From an uncultured Aquimarina sp. (GTDB lineage: Bacteria > Bacteroidota > Bacteroidia > Flavobacteriales > Flavobacteriaceae): a stretch of DNA of 64,000 nt. Where the stretch lies: the NCBI GenBank assembly GCA_947501475.1, contig CANMWA010000006.1, positions 1-64,000 of the forward strand, written 5' to 3'. The notes under the pieces are model-generated. The model saw only the letters and a list, made by a program, of their open reading frames with translations, had not been told where the DNA came from and searched no databases. Every line of letters begins with the position of its first letter. The stretch's first letter is position 1. Made by a program: the position numbers and the translations under genes. Below are positions 1-8,443 of this stretch, piece by piece.

Positions 1-98
1 AGCTCCGAGGTTGTTTTTCGAAGCTCCGAGGTTGTTTTTCGAAGCTCCGAGGTTGTTTTTCGAAGCTCCGAGGTTGTTTTTCGAAGCTCCGAGGTTGT
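1..98. repeat. 21-bp tandem repeat, four full copies plus a partial one
   Basis: Four identical 21-bp units, each beginning agctccgaggttg and ending tttttcga, run from position 1 to 84. A 14-base partial copy follows. The array is cut by the window edge, so its full length is unknown. The copies are identical, which points to recent slippage or homogenisation. There is no coding frame and no spacer variation, so it is not a CRISPR. Confidence 0.95.
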
Positions 99-107
99 AT
101 ATTATAT

Positions 108-140
108 AGACCTCACAGATCTCAAGGACCTGTGAGGTCT
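108..140. repeat. Palindromic intergenic repeat (11-bp stem)
   Basis: agacctcacag at 108-118 is perfectly complementary to ctgtgaggtct at 130-140, with an 11-base loop. A run of eight A follows on the plus strand, so there is no T-tract for a plus-strand terminator. From memory, this palindrome type recurs between genes in Flavobacteriaceae; it is probably a REP-like dispersed element. Confidence 0.8.
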
Positions 141-180
141 AAAAAAAATGCGTTAGGGATTGAACGGTATGTCTGAGCTC

Positions 181-223
181 ATTAAAACTGTCATATCGAG
201 CGTAGTCGAGATGCAGTTTTAAT
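181..223. repeat. Palindromic repeat enclosing a second imperfect palindrome
   Basis: attaaaactg (181-190) pairs perfectly with cagttttaat (214-223). The 23 bases between them (tcatatcgagcgtagtcgag followed by atg) are themselves an imperfect palindrome. The inner motif resembles short dispersed repeats I recall from flavobacterial intergenic regions. It lies about 95 bp upstream of metF. No T-tract or promoter match is evident, so I call it a structural repeat rather than a terminator. Confidence 0.75.
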
Positions 224-316
224 AGCGAGTAGTGAAAGCCCGCTCGAACGCCCGAAATACATGAAAATTAAAGAATAGATTTCCGATGATGCGGAAACGA
301 TAGAAATAAATAGTTG

Positions 317-1270
317 ATGAAAGTAACAGACCACATAAAACAGTCAAAAGACAAAACATTATTCTCTTTTGAATTGATACCACCGCAAAAAGGAAGAAGT
401 ATTCAGGAATTATACGATAACATAGATCCTTTAATGGAGTTTAATCCTCCTTTTATTGATGTAACAACATCGAGAGAGGAGTTTATTTATATAGATAGAG
501 AAGGGCTATTAGATAAGAAGTTAACCCGTATGCGGCCAGGTACCTTAGGTATTTGCGCGTCTATTACTCATAAATATAATGTAGATACGATACCGCATGT
601 GTTATGTGGTGGGTTCACCAAAGAAGAAACAGAGTATTTGCTGGTTGATTGCCACTATCTTGGTATCGATAATGTGATGGCACTTCGTGGTGATGCAATG
701 AAAGAAGAAAAATATTTTATACCTACCAAAGGAGGACATAGCTATGCTAATGAATTGGTTAAGCAGATTGCAAATATGAACAAAGGACAATACCTTCATG
801 AAGTTATAGAAACTGATAATAAATCTGATTTTTGTGTTGGGGTAGCTGGTTATCCAGAGAAACATATGGAGGCCCCTTCTATGGATTCTGATATTCGAAG
901 ATTAAAAGACAAAGTTGATGCCGGAGCAGATTATGTGGTTACCCAAATGTTTTTTGATAATAAAAGATACTTTGCATTTGTTGAAAAGGCAAGAGCAGCA
1001 GGGATTGATGTGCCTATTATCCCTGGAATTAAACCCGCTGCAGTAAAAAGGCATCTACAATTATTACCTCAGGTCTTTAAACTAGATATGCCCGATGAAT
1101 TGGTTAGGGCTATAGAAGGATGTAAGAATAATGCAGCTGTAAGAGAAGTTGGGATCGAATTTGCGATACAACAATCCAAAGAACTGATGGAGTACGGTGT
1201 ACCGGTGCTGCATTATTATTCTATGGGAAAATCTGATAATATCAAAAAGATAGCTTCAGAGGTTTTCTAA
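317..1270 (+). CDS. metF: Methylenetetrahydrofolate reductase [NAD(P)H]
   Basis: This is a cytoplasmic TIM-barrel flavoenzyme that reduces 5,10-methylene-THF to 5-methyl-THF, the methyl donor for methionine synthesis. The 317-residue protein has the family N-terminus (FSFELIPP near residue 17), the QMFFDN segment and IPGIKP near residue 240, and covers a full-length bacterial MetF. A TTG lies three bases upstream, but ATG at 317 is the natural start. metH often sits upstream of metF in this group; here the upstream DNA in the window is only repeats. No terminator is obvious before the next gene, which has its own -7 element. Identification is firm from overall similarity to the family. Confidence 0.95.
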   Translation: MKVTDHIKQSKDKTLFSFELIPPQKGRSIQELYDNIDPLMEFNPPFIDVTTSREEFIYIDREGLLDKKLTRMRPGTLGICASITHKYNVDTIPHVLCGGFTKEETEYLLVDCHYLGIDNVMALRGDAMKEEKYFIPTKGGHSYANELVKQIANMNKGQYLHEVIETDNKSDFCVGVAGYPEKHMEAPSMDSDIRRLKDKVDAGADYVVTQMFFDNKRYFAFVEKARAAGIDVPIIPGIKPAAVKRHLQLLPQVFKLDMPDELVRAIEGCKNNAAVREVGIEFAIQQSKELMEYGVPVLHYYSMGKSDNIKKIASEVF

Positions 1271-1340
1271 TATGTTATATAAATGCAAATAGTTTGTGCG
1301 TGTTTTTTGACGAATTCTAAGGGTATTTAAAAAGTATTAC

Positions 1341-1348
1341 TACTTTTG
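1341..1348 (+). promoter_or_regulatory. Bacteroidota -7 element before the lipid A deacylase gene
   Basis: TACTTTTG matches TAnnTTTG exactly and ends five bases before the ATG at 1353. The expected transcription start would fall at or next to the start codon, giving a leaderless or nearly leaderless mRNA. No convincing -33 TTG lies at the usual distance. Confidence 0.5.
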
Positions 1349-1352
1349 CCGG

Positions 1353-2450
1353 ATGATAAAACGGATTTGCCTCACGTTATTTATTATTTGTTATGGTGTT
1401 TATTCACAAGATGAAAGTAAACCATACTATACCATAGATGCAAATAATTTTTATGGTACTATTCTAAAGCACAATCCAGATATTTCTCATTTAATTACAG
1501 GGCATCCGTCTGGCGTTATTCTTTCTTTTCAACGAAAAACTTTTGGAGATCAGGATTGGCAACGGTTGTATAACCACCCTGATTATGGAGTGTCTTTTAT
1601 ATATCAAAATCTTGACAATGAATTTCTAGGTGAACATTTTGGATTTTTTGGACATTATAACTTTTATTTTTTTAATCGCCTTTTGATGTTAAGAATAGGT
1701 CAAGGAGCCTCTTATAATACTACTCCTTATGACGAAGATGATAATTTTAGAAATGTAGCTTACGGAACACATTTGGTTAGTGGATCATATGCATTATTAA
1801 ATTTTAAGAAAGAAAATATCATCAAAGGATTAGGGTTGCAAGCTGGTTTGGGTGTAGTTCATTACTCTAATGGTAATACTAAGGCACCAAACAAAAGCAC
1901 GAATACCTTATTTTTAAACGCTGGGCTAACGTATAGAGTAGAGGAGAATATTCCTGAGCGTATACCAAAAGAAAAAGGATTGTCTAAAGGAGGAGAACCT
2001 TTTGGATATGGGTTCATTTTTAGGAGTGGTGTGAATGAAAGTGATGTAGTTGGATCGGGGCGTTTTCCTTTTTATACCCTTGGTGCTTTTATAGATAAAA
2101 GGTTAAATAAGAAAAGTGCTCTTCAATTAGGTACAGAAGTGTTTTTTTCTAAAGCATTAGAGCGATTTATTGATTTTAGAGCAGTAGGCGGATTTAATGA
2201 CGGGGTTACAGGTGATGAAGATGCTAAACGAGTAGGAGTGTATTTGGGGCACGAATTGCGAGTAAATAAAATCTCTGTGTTAACTCAGTATGGGTATTAT
2301 GTGTATTACCCTTTTGATTTTGAAGGACAAACCTACCTTAGAGCTGGACTGAGATATTATTTTACTAAAAAAATATTTGGCGCTTTTACCGTTAGATCTC
2401 ATGCAGCCAAAGCCGAATCAATGGAGTTTACTATTGGATATAGATTATGA
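1353..2450 (+). CDS. Acyloxyacyl hydrolase / PagL-like lipid A deacylase family outer-membrane protein
   Basis: The 365-residue protein has a signal peptide (residues 1-18, ending VYSQ) followed by a sequence rich in alternating aromatic and glycine strands, as in a beta-barrel. The motif HYSNGN (His170, Ser172) matches the catalytic His-x-Ser of PagL-type lipid A 3-O-deacylases, PF09411, which trim acyl chains in the outer membrane. The protein is longer than PagL itself, as is usual for the Bacteroidota members. It overlaps the next gene by 4 bp (ATGA), so the two are probably co-translated. Substrate and activity are inferred from family only; a generic porin-like protein is the alternative. 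Confidence 0.8.
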   Translation: MIKRICLTLFIICYGVYSQDESKPYYTIDANNFYGTILKHNPDISHLITGHPSGVILSFQRKTFGDQDWQRLYNHPDYGVSFIYQNLDNEFLGEHFGFFGHYNFYFFNRLLMLRIGQGASYNTTPYDEDDNFRNVAYGTHLVSGSYALLNFKKENIIKGLGLQAGLGVVHYSNGNTKAPNKSTNTLFLNAGLTYRVEENIPERIPKEKGLSKGGEPFGYGFIFRSGVNESDVVGSGRFPFYTLGAFIDKRLNKKSALQLGTEVFFSKALERFIDFRAVGGFNDGVTGDEDAKRVGVYLGHELRVNKISVLTQYGYYVYYPFDFEGQTYLRAGLRYYFTKKIFGAFTVRSHAAKAESMEFTIGYRL

Positions 2451-3193
2451 AGAAAATACTTTACATAGTACTGCTAATTTTGATTTCGGGATGTGATTCT
2501 GAAAATGCTGCAGATTGCTTTCAACGTACGGGCAATATTGTAAGGAAAGATGTTGAAGTTCCTGGATTTACCAAAATCCTAGTAAATCCTAATGTAGAAT
2601 TAATTCTTAAAGAAGGTGAAACAATTTCTGTTAGTATTGAAACAGGAGATAATTTGTTAGATGAAGTTTCTGCGGTGGTTGAAGATGATCGTCTAATACT
2701 TTCAGATACCAATGATTGTTCCTTTTTTAGAGGTTTTAACCAAACCAAAATTTTTGTTACGTCTCCTAATATAACCGAAATACGAAGTGGTACTCAGTTT
2801 AATATTTCTTCAGATGGAGTGTTGAGGTACGATTCTTTAGCTTTATTGGCCGAGGATTTTAACGCAGATACAGATACTACAACAGGTACTTTTACCCTCG
2901 AGGTCGATAGTCAAAATATTAGTGCGGTAGGTAATAATATAGCTTCTTTTTTTATTAAAGGTATTACAGAGACATTAAATGTTAATTTTGCTTCTGGAAC
3001 CGGAAGATTTGAAGGAACCGACTTGATTGCTCAAAACATAGTTGTTTTTCATCGAGGTACTAATAAAATTATTGTAAATCCACAACAATCAATACAAGGC
3101 GAAATACGAAGTACAGGCGATGTGATTTCTGTAAATAGACCACCAGTTGTAGCCGTAGAAGAATTCTTTACAGGTAGATTGATATTTCCTTAA
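2447..3193 (+). CDS. Head-GIN domain lipoprotein (DUF2807)
   Basis: The 248-residue protein has a lipoprotein signal with lipobox LISGC, so Cys16 would be lipidated and the protein anchored to a membrane. The rest (roughly residues 30-240) is a repetitive beta-rich segment with the pattern of the 'head GIN' / DUF2807 family: the V-x-V-P-G-F-T-K-I start, then NPNVELILKEGE, then repeated D/N-rich beta turns. The function of the family is unknown. It is coupled to the upstream PagL-like gene by a 4-bp overlap, which suggests an envelope role. No terminator is clear after the stop. Confidence 0.8.
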   Translation: MKKILYIVLLILISGCDSENAADCFQRTGNIVRKDVEVPGFTKILVNPNVELILKEGETISVSIETGDNLLDEVSAVVEDDRLILSDTNDCSFFRGFNQTKIFVTSPNITEIRSGTQFNISSDGVLRYDSLALLAEDFNADTDTTTGTFTLEVDSQNISAVGNNIASFFIKGITETLNVNFASGTGRFEGTDLIAQNIVVFHRGTNKIIVNPQQSIQGEIRSTGDVISVNRPPVVAVEEFFTGRLIFP

Positions 3194-3326
3194 TACAGCC
3201 CTTATTTGTGCTGTTAATTGCGGTAAAAGCATAAAAATACTATGGCGGCAAAAAAGGTCATTGTATCAGATTATTCATACATTTATAATTAGCCTAAGTA
3301 AACATATCTCATTAAGGATAAATAAG

Positions 3327-6300
3327 ATGAAAGAAAGTCAAAAGATTTTACAAGATTCCTTATTGGGTAAAGAAGAAAATTACCTAAAAACAGAACTGTA
3401 TAGCTTACTAAAAGAGGATAATTTATTATTTGATTTTTTACAGGAAGCTGCGTTAGATGGGTTGTGGTTTTGGGATTTAAATCAACCAGAAAATGAGTGG
3501 ATGAGCGCCAAATTTTGGACTACTTTAGGGTATGATCCAGATGATATGCCTCATAAGGCTTCTGCTTGGCAAGATATTATATACTCAGAAGATTTAAAAC
3601 ATGTATATGCAAATTTCGCAAAACATTCTAAAGACCCTTCATATCCTTTTGATCAAATTGTAAGGTATCGCCATAAATTAGGGCATACAGTTTGGATTCG
3701 TTGTAGAGGGGTTATTATAAGAGATGATCAGGGCAAACCCATGAAAATGCTCGGTGCACATACAGATATTACCGGGATAAAGAAAAAAGAACAAGAGCAA
3801 AGATTACAATCTACTTTTTTTAAACAGGTTATAGATAGTACAGATTTAGGTACTTGGCAGTGGAATGTAAAAACCGGGGAAACTATTCTTAATGAACGAT
3901 GGGCCGAGATGATTGGATACTCACTTTCTGAGTTAGAACCAATTTCTATTGACTCCTGGCTTGAACATTTGAGTCGAGAAGATCAAGATAAATCTAATAG
4001 ACTTATAAAGGATCATTTTACTGGAAAAACGCCTATTTATGAATGCGAGTTTAGAATGAAACATAAAAATGGGGAGTGGATATGGGTTCTCGATAAAGGT
4101 AAAGTGGTAAGTTGGGATGAAGAAGGAAATCCAGAATGGATGATCGGTTCTCACCAAGATATAACCCAGAGAAAAAAAAAGGAAGAAGAATTCAGGTTAC
4201 AATCTGCTTTTTTTAAACATGTTATAGATGGTACCGGTTTAGGTACTTGGCAATGGAATGTAAAAACTGGAGAAACTATCTTTAATGAAAGATGGGCGAA
4301 TATTACCGGATATACACTTTCAGAATTAGCTCCAGTTTCAATTGATACATGGATAAAATATTCACATCCAGATGATCTTGAAAAGTCTAATCTATTGTTG
4401 CAAGATCATTTTGCTGGAAAAACGCCTATTTATGAATGCGAAGCTCGTATGAGGCATAAAAATGAAGAATGGATATGGGTTCTTGATAGGGGGAAAGTTA
4501 TAAGTTGGGATGAAGAAGGAAATCCAGAATGGATGATCGGTTCTCATCAGGAAATAACCAAGACTAAAAAAGCATTTGAAAAAAATCGCCTTTTTATAGA
4601 ACAAGCACCAAGTGCAATCGCCATGTTTGATACCAATATGCATTATCTGGCAGCCTCACAAAAATGGTATGAAGACTACAATATTAAGGATGATAATATT
4701 ATCGGAAAATCACATTATGAAGTTTTTCCTGAAATAGGCGAAAGATGGAAAGCTGATCATCAAGAATGTTTAAGTGGAGCAGTATTAAAAAGTGAAGAAG
4801 ATCGTTTTGAGCGGTTGGATGGATCAGTGCAATGGCTTACCTGGGAGTTGCGCCCCTGGTATACCGATGAAAAAAAAGTTGGAGGAATCCTTATGCATAC
4901 TTCAGATATTACGATGCTTAAGGAAGCAGAAATTCGCCTGCGTATTAGTGAAGAAATGTTTAGGCGTAACTTTGAGAATGCTGCAATCGGTATGGCGATG
5001 TTAGATCAAGAAGGTTATTTCACGAAGGTGAATTATAAGTTATGCGATATTCTGGGCTATTCTAATGTAGAATTAACGAAACTGGGTTTAAAAGATGTTA
5101 TCCATCCACACGATATAAAATCTAGCAATAAAGTGCTACAAAAGCTTTTTAATGGAAAAACATTATACGGTAATATAGAAAAAAGATGTTTCCATAAAAA
5201 CGGTCAGGTTGTACATGTAAATATATCAATTTCGGTTGTTAAAGATGAAAATAACGCACCTTCATACTTCGTGACTCAAATTGCAGATATTAGCCATAAA
5301 ATAGTAGCCAGACAAAAAGTTGAGGAGAAACTTAGTAGCCTAAAAAATATAATTGATGATATCACTCAAGTAATTATTGTGGGTACAGATAAAGATGGCT
5401 TAATAACAACTTTTAATAAAGGAGCAGAAAACTTATTAGGATATACCAAAGAAGAAGTATTGTATAAAGAAACTGCAATAATATTTTATCAAAAGGAAGA
5501 AATAGAAAAAAAAGAAAAGGAATTATCCTTGCTGCTGGATCGTGAAATTAGAGGTTTTGAGGCTTTTGTAATGCAGCCCGGAGACGAAAAGTATTATACA
5601 AGAGAGTGGACACTTATAAAAAAAGACGGAACCAGTTTCTCTTCACATTTAACATTATCTGCCATAAAAGACAATGATCAGATTATAGGATATTTAGGAG
5701 TTGCAGCCGATATAAGTGAGATTAAAGAAGCAGAGAATGAATTGAAATCATTATTAAATGTTGCTGAAGGCCAAAATAAGAGATTAAGAAATTTTGCCCA
5801 CATAGTTTCACATAATCTAAAATCACATTCAGGAAATTTTGAAATGCTTCTTGACTTGTTTATTCAAGAAAACCCAGGTATCGAGGAAGATGAAATAGTA
5901 CAGCTTTTTAAAACAGCATCAAAACATCTTACAGAAACGATCATACATTTAAATGAAGTTGTTTTGATAAACACTTCTGTGAATGAAAATTTGATTGAAT
6001 TAAATCTATATGAAGCTATTAATAACGTTGTAGAAAGTATTTCTGCTATTGCGTTTGAAACTAACGTAACTATTAATAATTTGGTAGAACATAATATAAG
6101 TGTTTTAGGAGTTCCTGCATATTTAGATAGTATACTACTTAATTTTATTACAAATGCAATAAAATATAGTGCTAATGAAAGAAATAGTTATGTCACTTTA
6201 AAAGCCAGTAAGAAAGAAAACTTTGTAGTGTTGAGTGTTGAAGATAATGGATTAGGTATTGATTTAAAAAAGCATCGAGCAAAACTATTCGGGATGTACA

Positions 6301-6449
6301 AAACGTTCCATGATAATGAAGATGCCAGAGGCATTGGATTATTTATTACAAAAAATCAAGTTGAGGCGATGGGAGGAAGAATAGAAGTAGAAAGTAAAGT
6401 AAATGAAGGAACCAATTTTGAAATTTATTTGAAATATGAAAAAAATTGA
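3327..6449 (+). CDS. Multi-PAS sensor histidine kinase
   Basis: This is a cytoplasmic hybrid-free histidine kinase of about 1040 residues. Six PAS/PAC modules fill residues 30-800. A dimerisation/phosphoacceptor segment follows (FAHIVSHNLKSHSG, His829 in the SHN motif), then a HATPase domain with N (NFITNAIKYS), G1 (DNGLGID) and G2 (ARGIGLF) boxes at about 940-1025. No transmembrane segment is visible. PAS modules 2 and 3 (about 165-285 and 290-410) are near copies of each other. A TTG at 3261 would add 22 residues, but the ATG at 3327 is the more natural start. It overlaps the receiver gene by 14 bp, so they form a two-component pair. The stimulus is unknown. Confidence 0.9.
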   Translation: MKESQKILQDSLLGKEENYLKTELYSLLKEDNLLFDFLQEAALDGLWFWDLNQPENEWMSAKFWTTLGYDPDDMPHKASAWQDIIYSEDLKHVYANFAKHSKDPSYPFDQIVRYRHKLGHTVWIRCRGVIIRDDQGKPMKMLGAHTDITGIKKKEQEQRLQSTFFKQVIDSTDLGTWQWNVKTGETILNERWAEMIGYSLSELEPISIDSWLEHLSREDQDKSNRLIKDHFTGKTPIYECEFRMKHKNGEWIWVLDKGKVVSWDEEGNPEWMIGSHQDITQRKKKEEEFRLQSAFFKHVIDGTGLGTWQWNVKTGETIFNERWANITGYTLSELAPVSIDTWIKYSHPDDLEKSNLLLQDHFAGKTPIYECEARMRHKNEEWIWVLDRGKVISWDEEGNPEWMIGSHQEITKTKKAFEKNRLFIEQAPSAIAMFDTNMHYLAASQKWYEDYNIKDDNIIGKSHYEVFPEIGERWKADHQECLSGAVLKSEEDRFERLDGSVQWLTWELRPWYTDEKKVGGILMHTSDITMLKEAEIRLRISEEMFRRNFENAAIGMAMLDQEGYFTKVNYKLCDILGYSNVELTKLGLKDVIHPHDIKSSNKVLQKLFNGKTLYGNIEKRCFHKNGQVVHVNISISVVKDENNAPSYFVTQIADISHKIVARQKVEEKLSSLKNIIDDITQVIIVGTDKDGLITTFNKGAENLLGYTKEEVLYKETAIIFYQKEEIEKKEKELSLLLDREIRGFEAFVMQPGDEKYYTREWTLIKKDGTSFSSHLTLSAIKDNDQIIGYLGVAADISEIKEAENELKSLLNVAEGQNKRLRNFAHIVSHNLKSHSGNFEMLLDLFIQENPGIEEDEIVQLFKTASKHLTETIIHLNEVVLINTSVNENLIELNLYEAINNVVESISAIAFETNVTINNLVEHNISVLGVPAYLDSILLNFITNAIKYSANERNSYVTLKASKKENFVVLSVEDNGLGIDLKKHRAKLFGMYKTFHDNEDARGIGLFITKNQVEAMGGRIEVESKVNEGTNFEIYLKYEKN

Positions 6450-6840
6450 TATCGCATGTATTATTGATGATGATCCCATTTTTGTGTTTGGGGTCAAGAA
6501 AATAATGGAACTTATTGGTTTTTGTAATAATTTATTGATTTTTAAAAATGGAGAAGAAGCATTGAATAACCTAAAAGCAATTATATCTGCAAATGAGGTA
6601 TTGCCAGATGTTATTTTACTAGATTTAAATATGCCTATACTTGATGGATGGCAGTTTTTAGAAGAATTTATTAAAGTACCATGTAAAAAAAATATACTTA
6701 TTTATATTGTTTCTTCATCGGTAGACCCTCAAGATGTATTAAAAGCTAAATCTTATGAAATGGTAAGTGATTATATTGTTAAACCTATTTCTATAAAAAA
6801 ACTCAAAGAAGTTTTGAATGAGATCGAAGCAGTGATATAA
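6436..6840 (+). CDS. Single-domain response regulator (receiver)
   Basis: The 134-residue CheY-like receiver has no output domain. The acidic pocket is D11-D13, the phosphoacceptor is Asp63 in LLDLNMP, the switch Ser lies in IVSSS (about 93-95) and the conserved Lys is Lys116 in IVKP. All key residues are present. It overlaps the upstream multi-PAS kinase by 14 bp and is almost certainly its phosphorylation partner. Without an output domain it must act through protein-protein contacts or a phosphorelay. It ends one base before the convergent gldA stop, so there is no room for a separate terminator. Confidence 0.9.
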   Translation: MKKIDIACIIDDDPIFVFGVKKIMELIGFCNNLLIFKNGEEALNNLKAIISANEVLPDVILLDLNMPILDGWQFLEEFIKVPCKKNILIYIVSSSVDPQDVLKAKSYEMVSDYIVKPISIKKLKEVLNEIEAVI

Positions 6841-6841
6841 T

Positions 6842-7741
6842 TTAAGAAGGATTTGTAAGCTCTCTAAATAGACTTTCCAAATTTTTATTTTTCCTTGATA
6901 ATTGAAGGATTTTTAATTTATTATCATGGGCAAAATCAAAAACGATAGGACGCATATCTATATTAGTATCAAAAGTAATATGATAAATAAATCCATGAAT
7001 ATTTTTTACTTCTGTTACATTTGGTAGTTTTAGTAAAAAAGCTTCTTCTACTCTGTAATCAAATTCAACTTCAATTACTTGTTCTTTTTCATCAATTAAA
7101 GCATTTAAGTGCTTGTCGGCAACAATTTCACCCTTATTAATAATAATAACACGATCACACATAGCTTCTACTTCTTGCATGATATGTGTAGATAGAAAAA
7201 CTGTTTTTTCTTTTCCGATAGCTTTAATAAGCTCTCTAATCTCTAAAAGTTGGTTTGGGTCTAATCCTGTGGTGGGCTCATCTAAAATTAAAACTTGTGG
7301 GTCATGAAGTAGTGCACACGCTAACCCAACACGTTGGCGATATCCTTTAGAAAGTTGTCCTATTTTTTTATTAGACTCAGCGGTTAAACCAGTACGTTTT
7401 ATAAGATCTTCAATTTTAGAAGTACTGATCTTATAAATCTTTGCATTAAATAATAAATATTCTCTTACGTACATATCTAAATACAAAGGATTATGCTCGG
7501 GTAGATAACCAATACTTCGTTGCACTTCGAGTGGTTGAGCATTAATTTTGAAACCATTTACAGTACCTTCACCTTCAGTTGGATCTAAATAGGTGGTCAA
7601 TATTTTCATCAAGGTCGATTTGCCAGCTCCGTTAGGTCCTAAAAAACCTACAATTTCTCCTTGTTTTATTTCAAAAGAGATATTATTGAGAGCCTTTTGC
7701 TCACCATATGATTTAGAAATATTTGAAACTGAAATTGACAT
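6842..7741 (-). CDS. gldA: Gliding motility ABC transporter ATP-binding protein GldA
   Basis: The 299-residue ABC ATPase has Walker A GPNGAGKST (about residue 35), signature LSKGYRQR and Walker B VLILDEPTTG. The segment IGYLPEHNPLYLDMYVREYL is diagnostic of GldA as I know it from Flavobacterium. GldA works with the membrane partners GldF and GldG, which are not in this window. The complex is needed for gliding in some flavobacteria but is absent from some gliders, so gliding cannot be inferred from it alone. gldB and gldC occur at 33.7-35 kb. The start ATG at 7741 is preceded on the minus strand by a TAnnTTTG element. Confidence 0.9.
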   Translation of the reverse strand: MSISVSNISKSYGEQKALNNISFEIKQGEIVGFLGPNGAGKSTLMKILTTYLDPTEGEGTVNGFKINAQPLEVQRSIGYLPEHNPLYLDMYVREYLLFNAKIYKISTSKIEDLIKRTGLTAESNKKIGQLSKGYRQRVGLACALLHDPQVLILDEPTTGLDPNQLLEIRELIKAIGKEKTVFLSTHIMQEVEAMCDRVIIINKGEIVADKHLNALIDEKEQVIEVEFDYRVEEAFLLKLPNVTEVKNIHGFIYHITFDTNIDMRPIVFDFAHDNKLKILQLSRKNKNLESLFRELTNPS

Positions 7742-7757
7742 GCATGATTATTTTTAT

Positions 7758-7765
7758 CAAAAGTA
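7758..7765 (-). promoter_or_regulatory. -7 element for gldA
   Basis: CAAAAGTA on the plus strand reads TACTTTTG on the minus strand, an exact TAnnTTTG match 17 bp upstream of the gldA start. No clear -33 TTG was seen. Confidence 0.45.
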
Positions 7766-7819
7766 AGAAATTAGATTCCTTAAATTAACGGGTGGTTTGA
7801 GAAATTATGATTTTCAAAG

Positions 7820-8281
7820 TTAAATATAAAACTCTGATGAGTGCTTAATTTCCTTTAGAACAAAAGTGCTATTCAATACTCCGATGTTTTCAATTTTAGA
7901 AAGTTTTGTTTTTACAAAATCATGATATTCTTCAAGGCCTTTAGTGTGGATCTTTAAAATAAAATCTACCTGACCTGCCATATGATAACACTCTTGTACC
8001 TCTTTTAGGTTTTGTATTTGTTCCTCAAATTTTTCAATAAATGCCTCATTGTGATAGCGCATTGAAACTTGGCAGATGGTGGTTACTGATCTATCGATTA
8101 GTTTCTTATCTAATATGGCAACATACTTTTTGATAAAACCTTGTTTTTCTAATCTTCTTATTCTTTCATAAACTGGTGATGGAGTAAGGTTTAGAATATT
8201 GGCAATCTCTTTAGCTGTTTTTTTAGAATCTTCTTGTAAAATTCTAAGTATAGTAATATCTGTTTGGTCTAAGTGTTCCAT
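7820..8281 (-). CDS. Lrp/AsnC family transcriptional regulator
   Basis: The 153-residue protein has an N-terminal winged helix-turn-helix (about residues 5-60: LDQTDITILRILQEDSKKTAKEIANILNLTPSPVYERI, recognition region TPSPVYERIRRLE). A C-terminal ligand-sensing RAM/AsnC domain (about 70-150) carries the usual VQECYHMAGQVDFILKI segment. Size and layout are standard. It is divergent from tdh-kbl across a 162-bp AT-rich gap. Lrp-type proteins commonly respond to amino acids, so control of threonine breakdown is the obvious inference. No operator palindrome stood out. Confidence 0.88.
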   Translation of the reverse strand: MEHLDQTDITILRILQEDSKKTAKEIANILNLTPSPVYERIRRLEKQGFIKKYVAILDKKLIDRSVTTICQVSMRYHNEAFIEKFEEQIQNLKEVQECYHMAGQVDFILKIHTKGLEEYHDFVKTKLSKIENIGVLNSTFVLKEIKHSSEFYI

Positions 8282-8394
8282 ATATATGATAAAAAAATTA
8301 CTCTAAAATGATAAATTGAAGTTATATATTAGTAAATATAACTAGTTTATTTATTTAATACAGGAATAAACACTTAATTATTCATGATATAAGG

Positions 8395-8421
8395 TTGTAA
8401 AACTCATATTTGGTACTTTTG
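8395..8421 (+). promoter_or_regulatory. Promoter of tdh-kbl
   Basis: TTG at 8395-8397 and TACTTTTG at 8414-8421 match the Bacteroidota -33 and -7 elements with a 16-bp spacer. The predicted start is near 8427, giving a leader of about 17 bases before the tdh ATG at 8444. The region is shared with the divergent Lrp-type gene. Confidence 0.5.
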
Positions 8422-8443
8422 TAAGTAAATAATACTTTTTAAT

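Noticed and set aside
1..98. CRISPR array at the left edge
   Set aside because: Units follow each other with no unique spacers and no cas genes are present; it is a simple tandem repeat.
108..140. Intrinsic terminator
   Set aside because: The hairpin is followed by A's on the plus strand and has no T-tract at the correct end on the minus strand either, so it is better described as a palindromic repeat.
3261..3326. Extended TTG start for the histidine kinase
   Set aside because: It would add 22 residues with no domain content; the ATG at 3327 is the better start.
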